Positions 18,614 to 26,548 of a DNA stretch of 64,000 bases are shown piece after piece. Numbering within the stretch: the stretch's first letter is position 1; every line of letters starts with the position of its first letter. Made by a program: the position numbers and the translations under genes. Below the pieces are notes generated by a model that saw only the letters and a list, made by a program, of their open reading frames with translations, made no database searches and was not told the origin of the DNA. The stretch is from Paenibacillus sp. FSL H8-0537. GTDB lineage: Bacteria > Bacillota > Bacilli > Paenibacillales > Paenibacillaceae. Where the stretch lies: assembly GCF_038051995.1 (NCBI RefSeq), contig NZ_CP150290.1, positions 6,424,501 through 6,488,500 of the forward strand, in the 5' to 3' direction.

Positions 18614-18640
18614 ATATCGGCTAATAGAAGTCGATTTATA
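18614..18640 (-). promoter_or_regulatory. sigma-D-like promoter before the glycan/phosphonate operon
   Basis: On the minus strand the -10 is GCCGATAT (18621-18614), an exact match to the sigma-D consensus. At the usual 15-nt spacing the -35 reads TATA (18640-18637); an exact TAAA lies at 18638-18635 with only 13 nt of spacing. It sits between the maf terminator and the pseB start, about 70 nt upstream of ATG. The exact -10 is convincing; the -35 is not perfect. Confidence 0.55.
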
Positions 18641-18642
18641 AG

Positions 18643-18677
18643 AAAGACCACAAGGAAATTGTATCCTTGTGGTCTTT
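18643..18677 (-). terminator. intrinsic terminator after maf
   Basis: A perfect 14-bp stem pairs 18643-18656 with 18664-18677, with a 7-nt loop. On the minus strand it is followed by TCTTATAAA, a weak U-tract. It lies 64 nt after the maf stop and just upstream of the pseB promoter, separating flagellar and glycan transcripts. Confidence 0.7.
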
Positions 18678-18740
18678 CAATTTTCAACAAACATATAGTG
18701 GAGGAATTTAATTAATTATCGTAAAAAGAGAGCAAAAGCG

Positions 18741-21002
18741 CTATTCTCTATTCTTCATGTTATTCAATTTTTCAATTGTTTTTCCAGTCACTTCACGTAA
18801 AACAGGAACCTTCTCTATAAGTGCAACAATCAAGGGATACATGATTTCTTTTGCCAAGTCCGATTTTTTCACTATATTCGTTTCTTTAACCAGTTCGGGC
18901 AAGTCACGTTCAAATCTATTAATTTGATTTCGCAAAAGCATATAACAAAAGGCACTAAAAGGAGCACTTGCAACTACCTTGCCCCAATCACTATCTATAT
19001 CGTCTATAGCTTTTATACTTTTCGCAGGATTATTCCGGCTCAATTCAACCGATACTTTAATATTTTTTTCAATTCTTTTTAGCTGCTGTTCAAACTCACT
19101 GATTTGTTTAGGAAGCTGCAGCAGAGACTTGCTAATACGCTGTATACGAACTAAGTCATAGCCCTTTAACTTTTGCAGCTCCTGATTCATAAAGTCATCC
19201 GCTACAAACTTTTCTAAAGACCGCTTTAGCACTTGCTCCATAGGTTCAAATAAAGCACTGCGAATACGTGCTCCTTTTCGAGATGTGTTAACAAATTTTA
19301 CATTAGGATGATTTTCCAATAACTCACAAATATCTTCTAAAACTAACTTCATTATATTGTTCGTCCGATTTAATGTACCTTGTACATTCTCAACCATTAA
19401 ATCTGCTTTTGCAATGGTTTTTTCCATATGCTGCTCCGAAACATGCTGCGAGCCTGGGGCATACATATTTTCTGTGGGAAATGATAGATCCTGCCCAGTA
19501 AATATAATCTCTTTACAGCCCATATACACTGCTGCCTGTATGGCAGTCCCTGTAACAGAATGATTGGATAAAAAGATTGCATCTTTATCTGAAAGCTGAA
19601 AGAAAAACTTAGTTATAAAATCGTTTTCAAAATGAACGTGGAATAGATTATCTTTTTTATAATCCAAAATTTTATATTTAATCAAAGGGGTATATAAAAG
19701 CGGTATTCCTGTTACATCTGTATTTCTAAACACATTAAAATTTGATTCAGCGCCATCCATACTTACAATCAGGTGTGGCCTTATATTATAATGCATTAAC
19801 GATTGTACTGCTGATCCGGCTGCAATAATAATGGTATGTTTTTTAAGCTGACGTAAATATTCAATATCTTCAGCGAGCGATGGCCCTGCACCAACAATTA
19901 CCGCAGTTTTATCGGTAAATTTATTTTTCATCTCTGCAAGTGAAGGCGAATATATAGTTTGCGGCAAATTATACATGCTGTTTTCAAACCATTCTAATCC
20001 ATGTTTTTCATACATCATATACGAGCTGCCAAAGTTTAAAATCGCTAATTTAGCCTCATTACTAAATGCTAAAACATCGTTGTTACTTAATTTATTATAA
20101 ACAGGGAGTACAATAATTTCTGCATCCCCCTTCATATATTTCATAAATCTATACATCATTTTTGCCCGATCATTTATATTTCCGCTAACTGATAAATGCT
20201 TAACATTAGGCAAATCCAATAGCTGTTTTAAGTCCATATTATACATGGCCGAAAGTAAAATTTGCTCATCTGGCTCATATATGTATATATTATGATTTGG
20301 ATATTGCTTAGCATAAGCAAGCGCATGATACCCGTATCCCATACCAAAAAAAATAATTTCATTCTTTTGTTCTACTTTTAAAGCAATATGTTTCAACCAG
20401 TTTTCCATTTCATATTCAGGACTATATTTGCTATATAAATAAATGGCCTTTCCATCTTCTGCTTTAACAAATAAATTAGGCTGGCCATTTCTAGCATTCA
20501 TAAACTCGTAGTTATCTTGATCTCTATGTAACACATTCATTTTACGGAATATATCCGGATACTTTTTGCCTAAAAATCGCAGATTAGCTGCTAATAGCTG
20601 TTCTTGATTTATTCTGCTGCCTTCCTGTCCTAATTCCAATGAAAGCTGATTAAACAATGGAATCAATTCGAAACGGAGACAGTCATTAGCTTCAATATAA
20701 TTTTCTTGATCCATATGAGCGTTCATTTCTTGAAATTTCATACTAAGGTCTCTGGCTGTTCTTTCACATACCTCGTGCAATGCTTGAAAACCCTGCTTGC
20801 TTTCCAGTACGTCTTGGATACTAGATAATGCGCGATATAAGTCATCCATCCCCTCGATTATTTCGGAAAACAACCCCCAAAAGTGCCCAGTTATTGGCTC
20901 AACCAATCGTTCTTGAACAGACTCGGAGGCAGCAATCAGCTTAGGCAAAAACAGGCTGATGTCCTCAATCGTATCTTCAACTTCCCACTGCTGTTCCCCC
21001 AT
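18741..21002 (-). CDS. motility accessory factor (Maf, DUF115) flagellin glycosyltransferase
   Basis: The 753-residue protein contains the DUF115 core at about 365-560: KTAVIVGAGPSLAEDIEYL, IIAAGSAVQSL, PHLIVSMDGAES and IFTGQDLSFP, plus a preceding domain with IIFFGMGYGYHALAY and NHNIYIYEPD. Maf proteins attach nonulosonic acids or related sugars to flagellin in the cytoplasm before export (Campylobacter, Aeromonas, Clostridium, Geobacillus). The N-terminal 150 residues are helical. It lies between the fliD-fliS-fliT operon and the glycan run, with its own terminators on both sides and RBS GAGGAG. The placement makes it the obvious candidate for joining the glycan to flagellin. The family call is strong. 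Confidence 0.88.
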   Translation of the reverse strand: MGEQQWEVEDTIEDISLFLPKLIAASESVQERLVEPITGHFWGLFSEIIEGMDDLYRALSSIQDVLESKQGFQALHEVCERTARDLSMKFQEMNAHMDQENYIEANDCLRFELIPLFNQLSLELGQEGSRINQEQLLAANLRFLGKKYPDIFRKMNVLHRDQDNYEFMNARNGQPNLFVKAEDGKAIYLYSKYSPEYEMENWLKHIALKVEQKNEIIFFGMGYGYHALAYAKQYPNHNIYIYEPDEQILLSAMYNMDLKQLLDLPNVKHLSVSGNINDRAKMMYRFMKYMKGDAEIIVLPVYNKLSNNDVLAFSNEAKLAILNFGSSYMMYEKHGLEWFENSMYNLPQTIYSPSLAEMKNKFTDKTAVIVGAGPSLAEDIEYLRQLKKHTIIIAAGSAVQSLMHYNIRPHLIVSMDGAESNFNVFRNTDVTGIPLLYTPLIKYKILDYKKDNLFHVHFENDFITKFFFQLSDKDAIFLSNHSVTGTAIQAAVYMGCKEIIFTGQDLSFPTENMYAPGSQHVSEQHMEKTIAKADLMVENVQGTLNRTNNIMKLVLEDICELLENHPNVKFVNTSRKGARIRSALFEPMEQVLKRSLEKFVADDFMNQELQKLKGYDLVRIQRISKSLLQLPKQISEFEQQLKRIEKNIKVSVELSRNNPAKSIKAIDDIDSDWGKVVASAPFSAFCYMLLRNQINRFERDLPELVKETNIVKKSDLAKEIMYPLIVALIEKVPVLREVTGKTIEKLNNMKNRE

Positions 21003-21046
21003 ATATAAATACTCCTCACTTTATAAAAAATTTAAAGCATGGACAA

Positions 21047-21086
21047 TTAAAAAATACAAACCGTCAGATTAATATTCCGACGGTTT
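21047..21086 (-). terminator. intrinsic terminator after the fliD-fliS-fliT genes
   Basis: Inverted repeat AAACCGTC/GACGGTTT (21058-21065 with 21079-21086), extended by G-C pairs inside. On the minus strand it is followed by GTATTTTTTAATT. It lies 33 nt after the fliT-like stop. Confidence 0.8.
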
Positions 21087-21118
21087 CATAAATGTTAACA
21101 TATACTCCAAGGTTTCAA

Positions 21119-21442
21119 TCATTCCCTTAAATCAACAAAATAACTTTCTGCATTATATGCTTGTTCATACTTTTGTTTTTGCATGCGATGCAGCTTAATT
21201 TTATTCAAACTTGTAGCGGCTTCATCCTTTAACTCCTGCATACGTTTTAGGATCGTATCGTCATACTCGCCAATCAAACGAATTACCGCCTTCATCTCTT
21301 CTGAAACCTGGGTCTGCTGAAGTTTATTAACGATTTCTGTTCTAAAATCAGCTAATTCGACTAATTCTTCATAGCTTGCCTCCTGAATATGCTCAGCTAT
21401 ATACAGAGTCTGATCATATAGAGACTGCAAGGATGATATCAT
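21119..21442 (-). CDS. fliT: FliT-like flagellar chaperone
   Basis: This 107-residue, all-helical protein starts ISSLQSLYDQTLYIAEHIQ and has a middle ELADFRTEIVNKLQQ segment followed by a charged coiled-coil tail. Size, helix content and position directly after fliS (4-nt ATGA overlap) match FliT, the export chaperone for the cap protein FliD. Sequence identity in this family is low, so the call rests mostly on gene order. It is last in the flaG-fliD-fliS-fliT operon. Confidence 0.65.
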   Translation of the reverse strand: MISSLQSLYDQTLYIAEHIQEASYEELVELADFRTEIVNKLQQTQVSEEMKAVIRLIGEYDDTILKRMQELKDEAATSLNKIKLHRMQKQKYEQAYNAESYFVDLRE

Positions 21443-21834
21443 CGAGGAGCTCCTGTTGGTGCATCATTTGCAGCAGCTAGCATCGCTTGCTTCCATGTAT
21501 CACGAAATTCCTGCAAATACCCCAGCGCTTCCTTAGCTGCGGCTATATTTTTCTTCATATTGGCTTCTATCAAAAGATGCAGCATATATTCATAAATACG
21601 TGAAAGCTCTTTGGAAATTTCAAAACTAGTATCCAATGAGGCTGTCAGTTCATGTATAATTGCCTGTGCCTTTTTCAAGTTTTTGTTAGTAGCCTCGTAA
21701 TTTTTCTTTTCCAAGCCGTCAATTGCCGCTTTTGTAAAGCGGATGGCTCCTTCATACAGCATAATAATTAGCTGACCAGGTGTCGCTGTCTGAACAGAGG
21801 ACTGCTGATAAATTTGATACGGCGAGTTTAACAA
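21439..21834 (-). CDS. fliS: flagellin export chaperone FliS
   Basis: This 131-residue protein begins NSPYQIYQQSSVQTATPGQL, the classic FliS start, followed by IIMLYEGAIRFTKAA, both flagellin-contacting segments. FliS is a four-helix bundle that binds the C-terminal D0 helix of flagellin to stop early polymerisation and, in Bacillus, also works with FliW and CsrA to tune flagellin synthesis. It lies between fliD (14 nt upstream) and the fliT-like gene (overlapping). The length is normal. Confidence 0.93.
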   Translation of the reverse strand: MLNSPYQIYQQSSVQTATPGQLIIMLYEGAIRFTKAAIDGLEKKNYEATNKNLKKAQAIIHELTASLDTSFEISKELSRIYEYMLHLLIEANMKKNIAAAKEALGYLQEFRDTWKQAMLAAANDAPTGAPR

Positions 21835-21848
21835 TCCGGTTCACTCCT

Positions 21849-23330
21849 TTAGCTAGTAAAACTCATTAAAGCGGATGACTGTGTATTAAAGCTGCTAATT
21901 GCTTTTTCCATTGCACTGAATTGCTTAAAATATTGCGTTTCGATACTATTAAGTCTGGAAAGCATGCGGCTTTCCTGATCCTTCATAGTACGAAGCTGTG
22001 CGCTAATGAGTGAGCTCTCCAGAAAAGCTGCACTCGTGTCTGAGCTAACTGTCGAAGTTCCCGCTTTTGTAGAAATGCTTTTCAGTGCGGTCATCGAGGA
22101 TGCACTCATCTTGGCAAATACGCCAGATGTTGAGCTGCCCGGCGAAGTATCCGTACTCTTAGCTGTAAAGAGGTTGATTACCTTATCTGGGCTAGCCTCT
22201 AATGCCGTTCTCAATTTACTTTCATCAAGTACAAGCTTCCCCTTCTCGGTATAGGTGCCTGTTGTGATACCAATTGTTAATTTATTTCCGTTACCGTCTA
22301 CTATTCCAGCTACTAATGAAGTCGCCGCAATACGGAGATCGGAAAGCATCGTGCTGAGTGTACCATCGTTACGCAATGTGCCACTGCGCGCTTTTTCTTC
22401 CCACTGTTTAATTTCATCATCAGTCATTTCTTTTTTCTCTTCAGCAGTCAGTGGTTTGTAGGTACGATTGACAGCTTCAGAAAGCTCTGAGTTAACCGAA
22501 GCAATTAAGCTGTTATATTCAGTCACAAACGATTTTATGGTATCAATAATTTTAGCTGTATCCTGTACAGCAGAAATCGTTGTAGGAACAGAAGTTGCTG
22601 ACTGTGCTTTAACGGTAAAGTCGAAGCCGTTGACTGCAAAACGATTACTAGCTTGCTTATAGCTGATGCCATTAATCTTCACTTCTGCATCCGTACCAGC
22701 TTGCCCTCCTGTCGGAGTACGAGAGGTAAACACATTGTCCTGAAGCGACAATTGATTTTCACCAGTCTGAGTGGCCGATATGGAGAACTGTCCCGAATTG
22801 GCATCGTATAATGCTGTCGCTTTCAGCGTACCTGCGTTTGTGCTAATAGCTGCTGCAAGATCACTTAGCTTTGCATCCTTGCTCACTTTAATCGTTTGAT
22901 TATTAATATTAACGTTAACCGTGCTTGAGCCCGCGCCCGATAAAGCAAATCCTAAATCTTCCAAGGTCTTGCCTTTATCTGCAGCAGAAAACGTATACAC
23001 ACTGTTTCCAGTTGTAGCCACCTTGTCTACTGTTACATTTAAAGAACCATTTGCGGTAGATGCTGTTGCATTGATAGTCAACGTGTTCGTATCACCGCTG
23101 ACCTGCGATGTTTTCGCACTGATAGCTGAGGACATATTAAAGGAAGAAAGCTTATTGTTCCGGAAATCAACAATTTTACTACTCATTGACCGGTAATCTT
23201 CTTGCTGCCACTCCAGCTTCGTGCGTTTTTTGATCATGTTATCGTAACTTGTCCGGCGAGCCTTCATCATTTCCTTGACTAAATTATCAACGTCCATGCC
23301 AGAAGCTAAGCCTGTAATTCTGTTTGCCAT
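21849..23330 (-). CDS. fliD: flagellar filament capping protein FliD (HAP2)
   Basis: This 493-residue protein starts ANRITGLASGMDVDNLVKEM, the conserved FliD N terminus, and ends with a heptad-rich C terminus (QESRMLSRLNSIETQYFKQF). The middle holds the hook-associated repeats (NINNQTIKVSKDAKLSDLAA) and the FliD C-terminal domain (TIKSFVTEYNSLI). FliD forms the pentameric cap under which flagellin polymerises. The length is normal. It lies between flaG and fliS, in the standard Bacillus order. Confidence 0.95.
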   Translation of the reverse strand: MANRITGLASGMDVDNLVKEMMKARRTSYDNMIKKRTKLEWQQEDYRSMSSKIVDFRNNKLSSFNMSSAISAKTSQVSGDTNTLTINATASTANGSLNVTVDKVATTGNSVYTFSAADKGKTLEDLGFALSGAGSSTVNVNINNQTIKVSKDAKLSDLAAAISTNAGTLKATALYDANSGQFSISATQTGENQLSLQDNVFTSRTPTGGQAGTDAEVKINGISYKQASNRFAVNGFDFTVKAQSATSVPTTISAVQDTAKIIDTIKSFVTEYNSLIASVNSELSEAVNRTYKPLTAEEKKEMTDDEIKQWEEKARSGTLRNDGTLSTMLSDLRIAATSLVAGIVDGNGNKLTIGITTGTYTEKGKLVLDESKLRTALEASPDKVINLFTAKSTDTSPGSSTSGVFAKMSASSMTALKSISTKAGTSTVSSDTSAAFLESSLISAQLRTMKDQESRMLSRLNSIETQYFKQFSAMEKAISSFNTQSSALMSFTS

Positions 23331-23346
23331 GAATATTCCCCTCCTT

Positions 23347-23736
23347 CTAAATCTTCTCGTCGATTAAAATCCCATTGATAATACCATTTTGCTCCATCAG
23401 CTTGGCTGCCATATCCAGCAATTTCTCTTCGGGGATCTCACGTATAACTTCTCCCGTTTCCTTATTGCGAATTTTATAAATAATATGATTTGTTTCTTCA
23501 TGTACGGAGCGGTCCACAGTTGTCTCTGGCCCACTAATCGATTCTATAACCCGATCAACACTCTTCGTAAGCTGCTGATCATCACCCTGAATAGAAGCCA
23601 CTTGTGAAAATCCGTCGATTGTAGTGCCAGGACCAGATATTGCACCAATGGCTCCTGTAATCGGTTTTATTGGAGCGGCTCCTGCCGCCTTATCTGATGT
23701 ATAGCCCGCTGTGGTATTTACAGATGAAATATTCAT
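23347..23736 (-). CDS. flaG: flagellar protein FlaG (YvyC)
   Basis: About 129 residues. The C-terminal part (about 75-129) holds the FlaG signature IIYKIRNKETGEVIREIP and LLDMAAKLMEQNGIINGILI. The N-terminal half is a variable, Gly/Pro-rich linker. FlaG is linked to filament length and sits before fliD in most polar and peritrichous systems. ATG 23736 is chosen, 9 nt after AGGTGG; ATGs at 23742 and 23754 are also in frame. It is first in the flaG-fliD-fliS-fliT operon. Confidence 0.85.
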   Translation of the reverse strand: MNISSVNTTAGYTSDKAAGAAPIKPITGAIGAISGPGTTIDGFSQVASIQGDDQQLTKSVDRVIESISGPETTVDRSVHEETNHIIYKIRNKETGEVIREIPEEKLLDMAAKLMEQNGIINGILIDEKI

Positions 23737-23777
23737 CTTCATTCCCCACCTCAAATGAAATTGGTTATCTATATTTA

Positions 23778-23804
23778 ATATCGGATTGAAGCATATATTT
23801 TATT
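23778..23804 (-). promoter_or_regulatory. possible weak sigma-D promoter before flaG
   Basis: TCCGATAT (23785-23778) differs from the sigma-D -10 by one base. At 15-nt spacing the -35 is AATA, while a TAAA is present at 13 nt. The position, about 40 nt before the flaG start and after the hag terminator, is right for the late flagellar genes, but the match is marginal. Confidence 0.35.
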
Positions 23805-23849
23805 AGCCTTAGACCGTTATTTCAATCCTATTTATTCATTTAATTATAG

Positions 23850-23880
23850 AAAAAGAGGCCCTAGATAATCTAAGGCCTCT
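23850..23880 (-). terminator. intrinsic terminator of the flagellin gene
   Basis: Stem AGAGGCC/GGCCTCT (23854-23860 with 23874-23880), extended by CTTAGA/TCTAGG-type partial pairing, followed on the minus strand by TTTTTCTATAATT. It begins 16 nt after the hag stop, as expected for a highly expressed single-gene transcript. Confidence 0.88.
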
Positions 23881-23896
23881 CCGCTCAGAGCAACGA

Positions 23897-24664
23897 TTAT
23901 TGCAGCAAGGACAGAACGCCTTGTGGTTGCGAGTTTGCTTGAGCAAGCATCGATTGGGAAGCTTGAAGAAGAATGTTGTTCTTCGTAAGCTTAACCATTT
24001 CACTAGCCATGTCTGTATCACGAATACGGGATTCGGAAGCAGTCAGGTTCTCAACAGTTGTACCCAGGTTGTTGGAAGTGTACTCCAAACGGTTTTGAAC
24101 AGCACCAAGCTTAGCGCGCTCAGTCGAAACGGATTTGATAGCTGTTTCGATAGTAGAAAGAGCACTGCTGCTGTTAAGAGCATTAAAATCAGTAGTAGTA
24201 ATGCTACCGATTTTAATCGTTTGTGCATTATCATCCGATTGAATTGTAGCACCGCTTGTAATTGCCATGCCGTTGAATTTAGTATCAGTCATGATGCTCT
24301 TGATTTGCGAACCCAACTCGTTCAACTCAACGTCAATGTTAGCTTTGTCGCCGGAGCTGTAAGTATCGTTCAGCTTTTGTACGTTCAATTCTTTCATACG
24401 AGTCAGCATGGAGCTAACTTCGTTCATTGCGCCCTCAGCTGTTTGTACGAAGGATACGCCGTCTTGAACGTTCTTTTGAGCTTGCTCAAGACCACGGATT
24501 TGACCACGCATTTTTTCGGATACTGCCAGACCAGCAGCATCGTCAGCCGCACGGTTGATACGAAGACCTGAAGAAAGTTTCTCCATGTTCTTACCTGCTG
24601 CAGCGTTGTTCAAAGTCATGTTACGGTGAGTGTTCAAAGCTGTGATGTTGTGATTAATACGCAT
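23897..24664 (-). CDS. hag: flagellin
   Basis: This 255-residue filament subunit starts MRINHNITALNTHRNM and ends with the D0 helix KNNILLQASQSMLAQANSQP. D1 motifs KLSSGLRINRAADDAAGLA and NVQDGVSFVQTAEGAM are intact. The variable middle is short (about 140-190, ITSGATIQSDDNAQT and following), so any surface glycosylation would fall on Ser/Thr in this small segment, which holds TSGAT, TITTTD and NSSSALST. ATG 24664 is chosen (GGGAGG 8 nt upstream); an in-frame extension upstream is not supported. It has its own sigma-D promoter, a leader with CsrA sites, and a strong terminator. Confidence 0.96.
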   Translation of the reverse strand: MRINHNITALNTHRNMTLNNAAAGKNMEKLSSGLRINRAADDAAGLAVSEKMRGQIRGLEQAQKNVQDGVSFVQTAEGAMNEVSSMLTRMKELNVQKLNDTYSSGDKANIDVELNELGSQIKSIMTDTKFNGMAITSGATIQSDDNAQTIKIGSITTTDFNALNSSSALSTIETAIKSVSTERAKLGAVQNRLEYTSNNLGTTVENLTASESRIRDTDMASEMVKLTKNNILLQASQSMLAQANSQPQGVLSLLQ

Positions 24665-24671
24665 TGTTGTT

Positions 24672-24710
24672 TCCTCCCTGAAATGGTTATTTAGTCCCAC
24701 ATCCTTGTGG
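24672..24710 (-). promoter_or_regulatory. hag leader with two likely CsrA-binding sites
   Basis: On the minus strand 24710-24697 is CCACAAGGATGTGG: a 4-bp stem showing AAGGAT in the loop, the preferred CsrA site. The second site is the ribosome site itself, CAGGGAGGA (near 24680-24672). In Bacillus subtilis CsrA binds two such sites in the hag leader to block translation and FliW relieves this. Both csrA and fliW lie just upstream here. Confidence 0.65.
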
Positions 24711-24751
24711 TTAGCCGATTAAGCTGTGAAGCTCATCCTGCTCTAATATAG

Positions 24752-24778
24752 TTATCGGCATATTTAACCAAGAGTTTA
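24752..24778 (-). promoter_or_regulatory. sigma-D promoter of hag
   Basis: TAAA (24778-24775), then exactly 15 nt, then GCCGATAA (24759-24752): a near-perfect sigma-D promoter. It begins 9 nt after the csrA stop and gives a leader of about 80 nt before the flagellin ATG. Confidence 0.92.
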
Positions 24779-24786
24779 TAGCCAAA

Positions 24787-25023
24787 TCAATTTTTTTTAA
24801 GATTTTTGAATTGATTTTTCAGCTCGTTGGCCGTTATAACCGATTGCCCTGCATTCATGTTCATATTCTCAACGGAGACATACAGCTCTTTTCTTAAAAG
24901 CTCCACTTCCTTTGGCGCTTTAATGCCTAGCTTCACCGTATCTCCCACTACCTCCAGGACGGTAAGCTCAATATGCTCGCCGATTAGAATGGATTCTCCT
25001 TTTTTTCTTGAAAGCACCAGCAT
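24787..25023 (-). CDS. csrA: carbon storage regulator CsrA
   Basis: This 78-residue RNA-binding translational repressor has the family start MLVLSRKKGESILIG, followed by IELTVLEVVGDTVKLGI and APKEVELLRKELY, covering both RNA-binding strands. It forms a beta-swapped dimer that binds GGA-containing hairpins; the target here is the hag leader directly downstream. The fliW stop is 1 nt upstream, so the antagonist FliW and CsrA are made together. The C-terminal tail is slightly long, as in other Firmicutes. Confidence 0.96.
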   Translation of the reverse strand: MLVLSRKKGESILIGEHIELTVLEVVGDTVKLGIKAPKEVELLRKELYVSVENMNMNAGQSVITANELKNQFKNLKKN

Positions 25024-25024
25024 T

Positions 25025-25468
25025 CTATTCCCCTCCTGTCTTCAAATCGTCACTGAACAGCTGATGCTGAATGGAATAGGGACTATTTGGCAGAATATAT
25101 TGTACCGCCATTTGCTTTGTCGTATTCATAATAATAGGAGCAAGTAAATTAATCGTTGCTGATGACAACTCCTCAGGTACTCTTACAATATTATAGATTT
25201 CCAAGCTCTCTCCATCCTTAATCTCAAGTTCTTCCTTTACCTGTTCTGATAAATCAAACTCATAATTAGGAAAGAACTCGAAAGGCGACACGATAATGAA
25301 GGCTAACTCGCCATCCTCCAACGATTGCAAATACTGAAAAGGACTATCTTCTATGCCTACAATCATAAATTTGTCGTACTGCTTAAAACCAGGAATACCC
25401 ACCACGAATGATATGATTTGCTCTGGACTATATTCAAGCGATCCAAACCGCGTTGTTTCTACTATCAT
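25025..25468 (-). CDS. fliW: flagellar assembly factor FliW
   Basis: This protein of about 147 residues has the FliW pattern TTRFGSLEYSPEQIISFVVG, IPGFKQYDKFMIV, and PFQYLQSLEDGELAFIIVSP. FliW binds CsrA away from its RNA site and blocks it; flagellin in turn binds FliW, so flagellin secretion is coupled to its own synthesis. ATG 25468 (GGAG 9 nt upstream) is preferred over the in-frame TTG at 25477. It is translationally adjacent to csrA and follows the flgL terminator. Confidence 0.95.
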   Translation of the reverse strand: MIVETTRFGSLEYSPEQIISFVVGIPGFKQYDKFMIVGIEDSPFQYLQSLEDGELAFIIVSPFEFFPNYEFDLSEQVKEELEIKDGESLEIYNIVRVPEELSSATINLLAPIIMNTTKQMAVQYILPNSPYSIQHQLFSDDLKTGGE

Positions 25469-25492
25469 TATGCTCAACTCCGCTCCCTTTAA

Positions 25493-25541
25493 TTAAAAAT
25501 GTAGAAGCTACGGCATCGTTGCTGATTCCATAGCTTCTACA
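25493..25541 (-). terminator. intrinsic terminator after flgL
   Basis: A 14-bp stem with one mismatch pairs 25500-25513 with 25528-25541, followed on the minus strand by TTTTTAATT. It separates the flgM-N-K-L transcript from fliW-csrA. Confidence 0.85.
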
Positions 25542-25578
25542 TTATTTTTCTTCTTGTGATCATGCTAACCTAAATAGA

Positions 25579-26502
25579 TTAACTTAAAAAGTCTACCAAT
25601 GATTTGCTGATAACCTTTGCCCCAACGGATAATGAAGCCTCATAAATATTTTGCGCTGTAGTCGAATCAATAAGCACCTGCTCCAGATCAGCATCCTCAA
25701 CTTTGGATTGCATATCTGTAAGACTTAATTTAAAGTCTGCGATTCGATTTTGCATGAGCTCAACCCGGTTGACTTTAGCTCCAACAGCTGCCCGGGCATT
25801 TAGCATCCGATCCATGCTCGTTTCAATACTTGGGATTTCATTTGAAATAGCATCATAACTGGTAGTTGGAGGAGTCATAGCCGTCATCAAGCGATCCAGG
25901 ACCGAAAACACATTATTTCCAGTTCCAGCTGGATCCGCATCTCCAAATACCGAATTTCCTGTCAAGCTTATTCCGACTGTTACGTTGGCGCCTAAAGCAT
26001 ACTCAACGCTTTCTGTATCGGTAACAATATTTTTAGCATCAAAACCAGCTGCCGACGTATCGAAAGGAACCTCATTAAACTTCTCACCATTAAAAATATA
26101 CTTGCCGTTAAATTTACTGTTTGCAATATCAACCAATTGAGTTTTCAACTCAACAATTTCACTTTTGATCGCATCGAGCGCTTCCTGAGGATTAGTACCG
26201 TTAGCCGCTTGGGTTGCAAGCTCCTTCACCCTCTGCAAAACGTCACCGGCTTGGTTAATAACGCTATCCGTATAATCCAGCCAAGACAAAGCCTGGTCCG
26301 TATTTTTCTCATACTGATCATTTGAGCCAAGCTCTGTACGATATCGAAGGGAGTAGGTTATCCCTACTGGATTATCAGACGCCTTATGCAGCTTCATGCC
26401 AGTGGAGGACTGGTTCTGGATATCGGCCATCTTGTTTAAATTTTTACTGATATTTCGTGTAAGCTGAGCATGCATCATACCTTGTGTAATACGAAGTGCC
26501 AT
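25579..26502 (-). CDS. flgL: flagellar hook-filament junction protein FlgL (HAP3)
   Basis: This 307-residue protein starts ALRITQGMMHAQLTRNISKN and has LHKASDNPVGITYSLRYR, the flagellin-like D1 start, plus a C-terminal flagellin-like helix (TTAQNIYEASLSVGAKV). It forms the second junction ring on which flagellin assembles. The middle is a beta domain typical of HAP3. It follows flgK by 46 nt in the standard late-operon order. Confidence 0.95.
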   Translation of the reverse strand: MALRITQGMMHAQLTRNISKNLNKMADIQNQSSTGMKLHKASDNPVGITYSLRYRTELGSNDQYEKNTDQALSWLDYTDSVINQAGDVLQRVKELATQAANGTNPQEALDAIKSEIVELKTQLVDIANSKFNGKYIFNGEKFNEVPFDTSAAGFDAKNIVTDTESVEYALGANVTVGISLTGNSVFGDADPAGTGNNVFSVLDRLMTAMTPPTTSYDAISNEIPSIETSMDRMLNARAAVGAKVNRVELMQNRIADFKLSLTDMQSKVEDADLEQVLIDSTTAQNIYEASLSVGAKVISKSLVDFLS

Positions 26503-26548
26503 TACTTCTAGCCTCCTTGGAAAATTAAAGTGATTATGCTATTTTCGT

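Noticed and set aside
18541..21118. maf as part of the fliD-fliS-fliT transcript
   Set aside because: A good terminator at 21047-21086 separates them, so maf probably has its own promoter, which I could not identify with confidence.
23900..24571. A 223-residue plus-strand open frame opposite flagellin
   Set aside because: It is fully antisense to a highly biased, strongly conserved gene and has no ribosome site, so it is an artefact of flagellin codon use.
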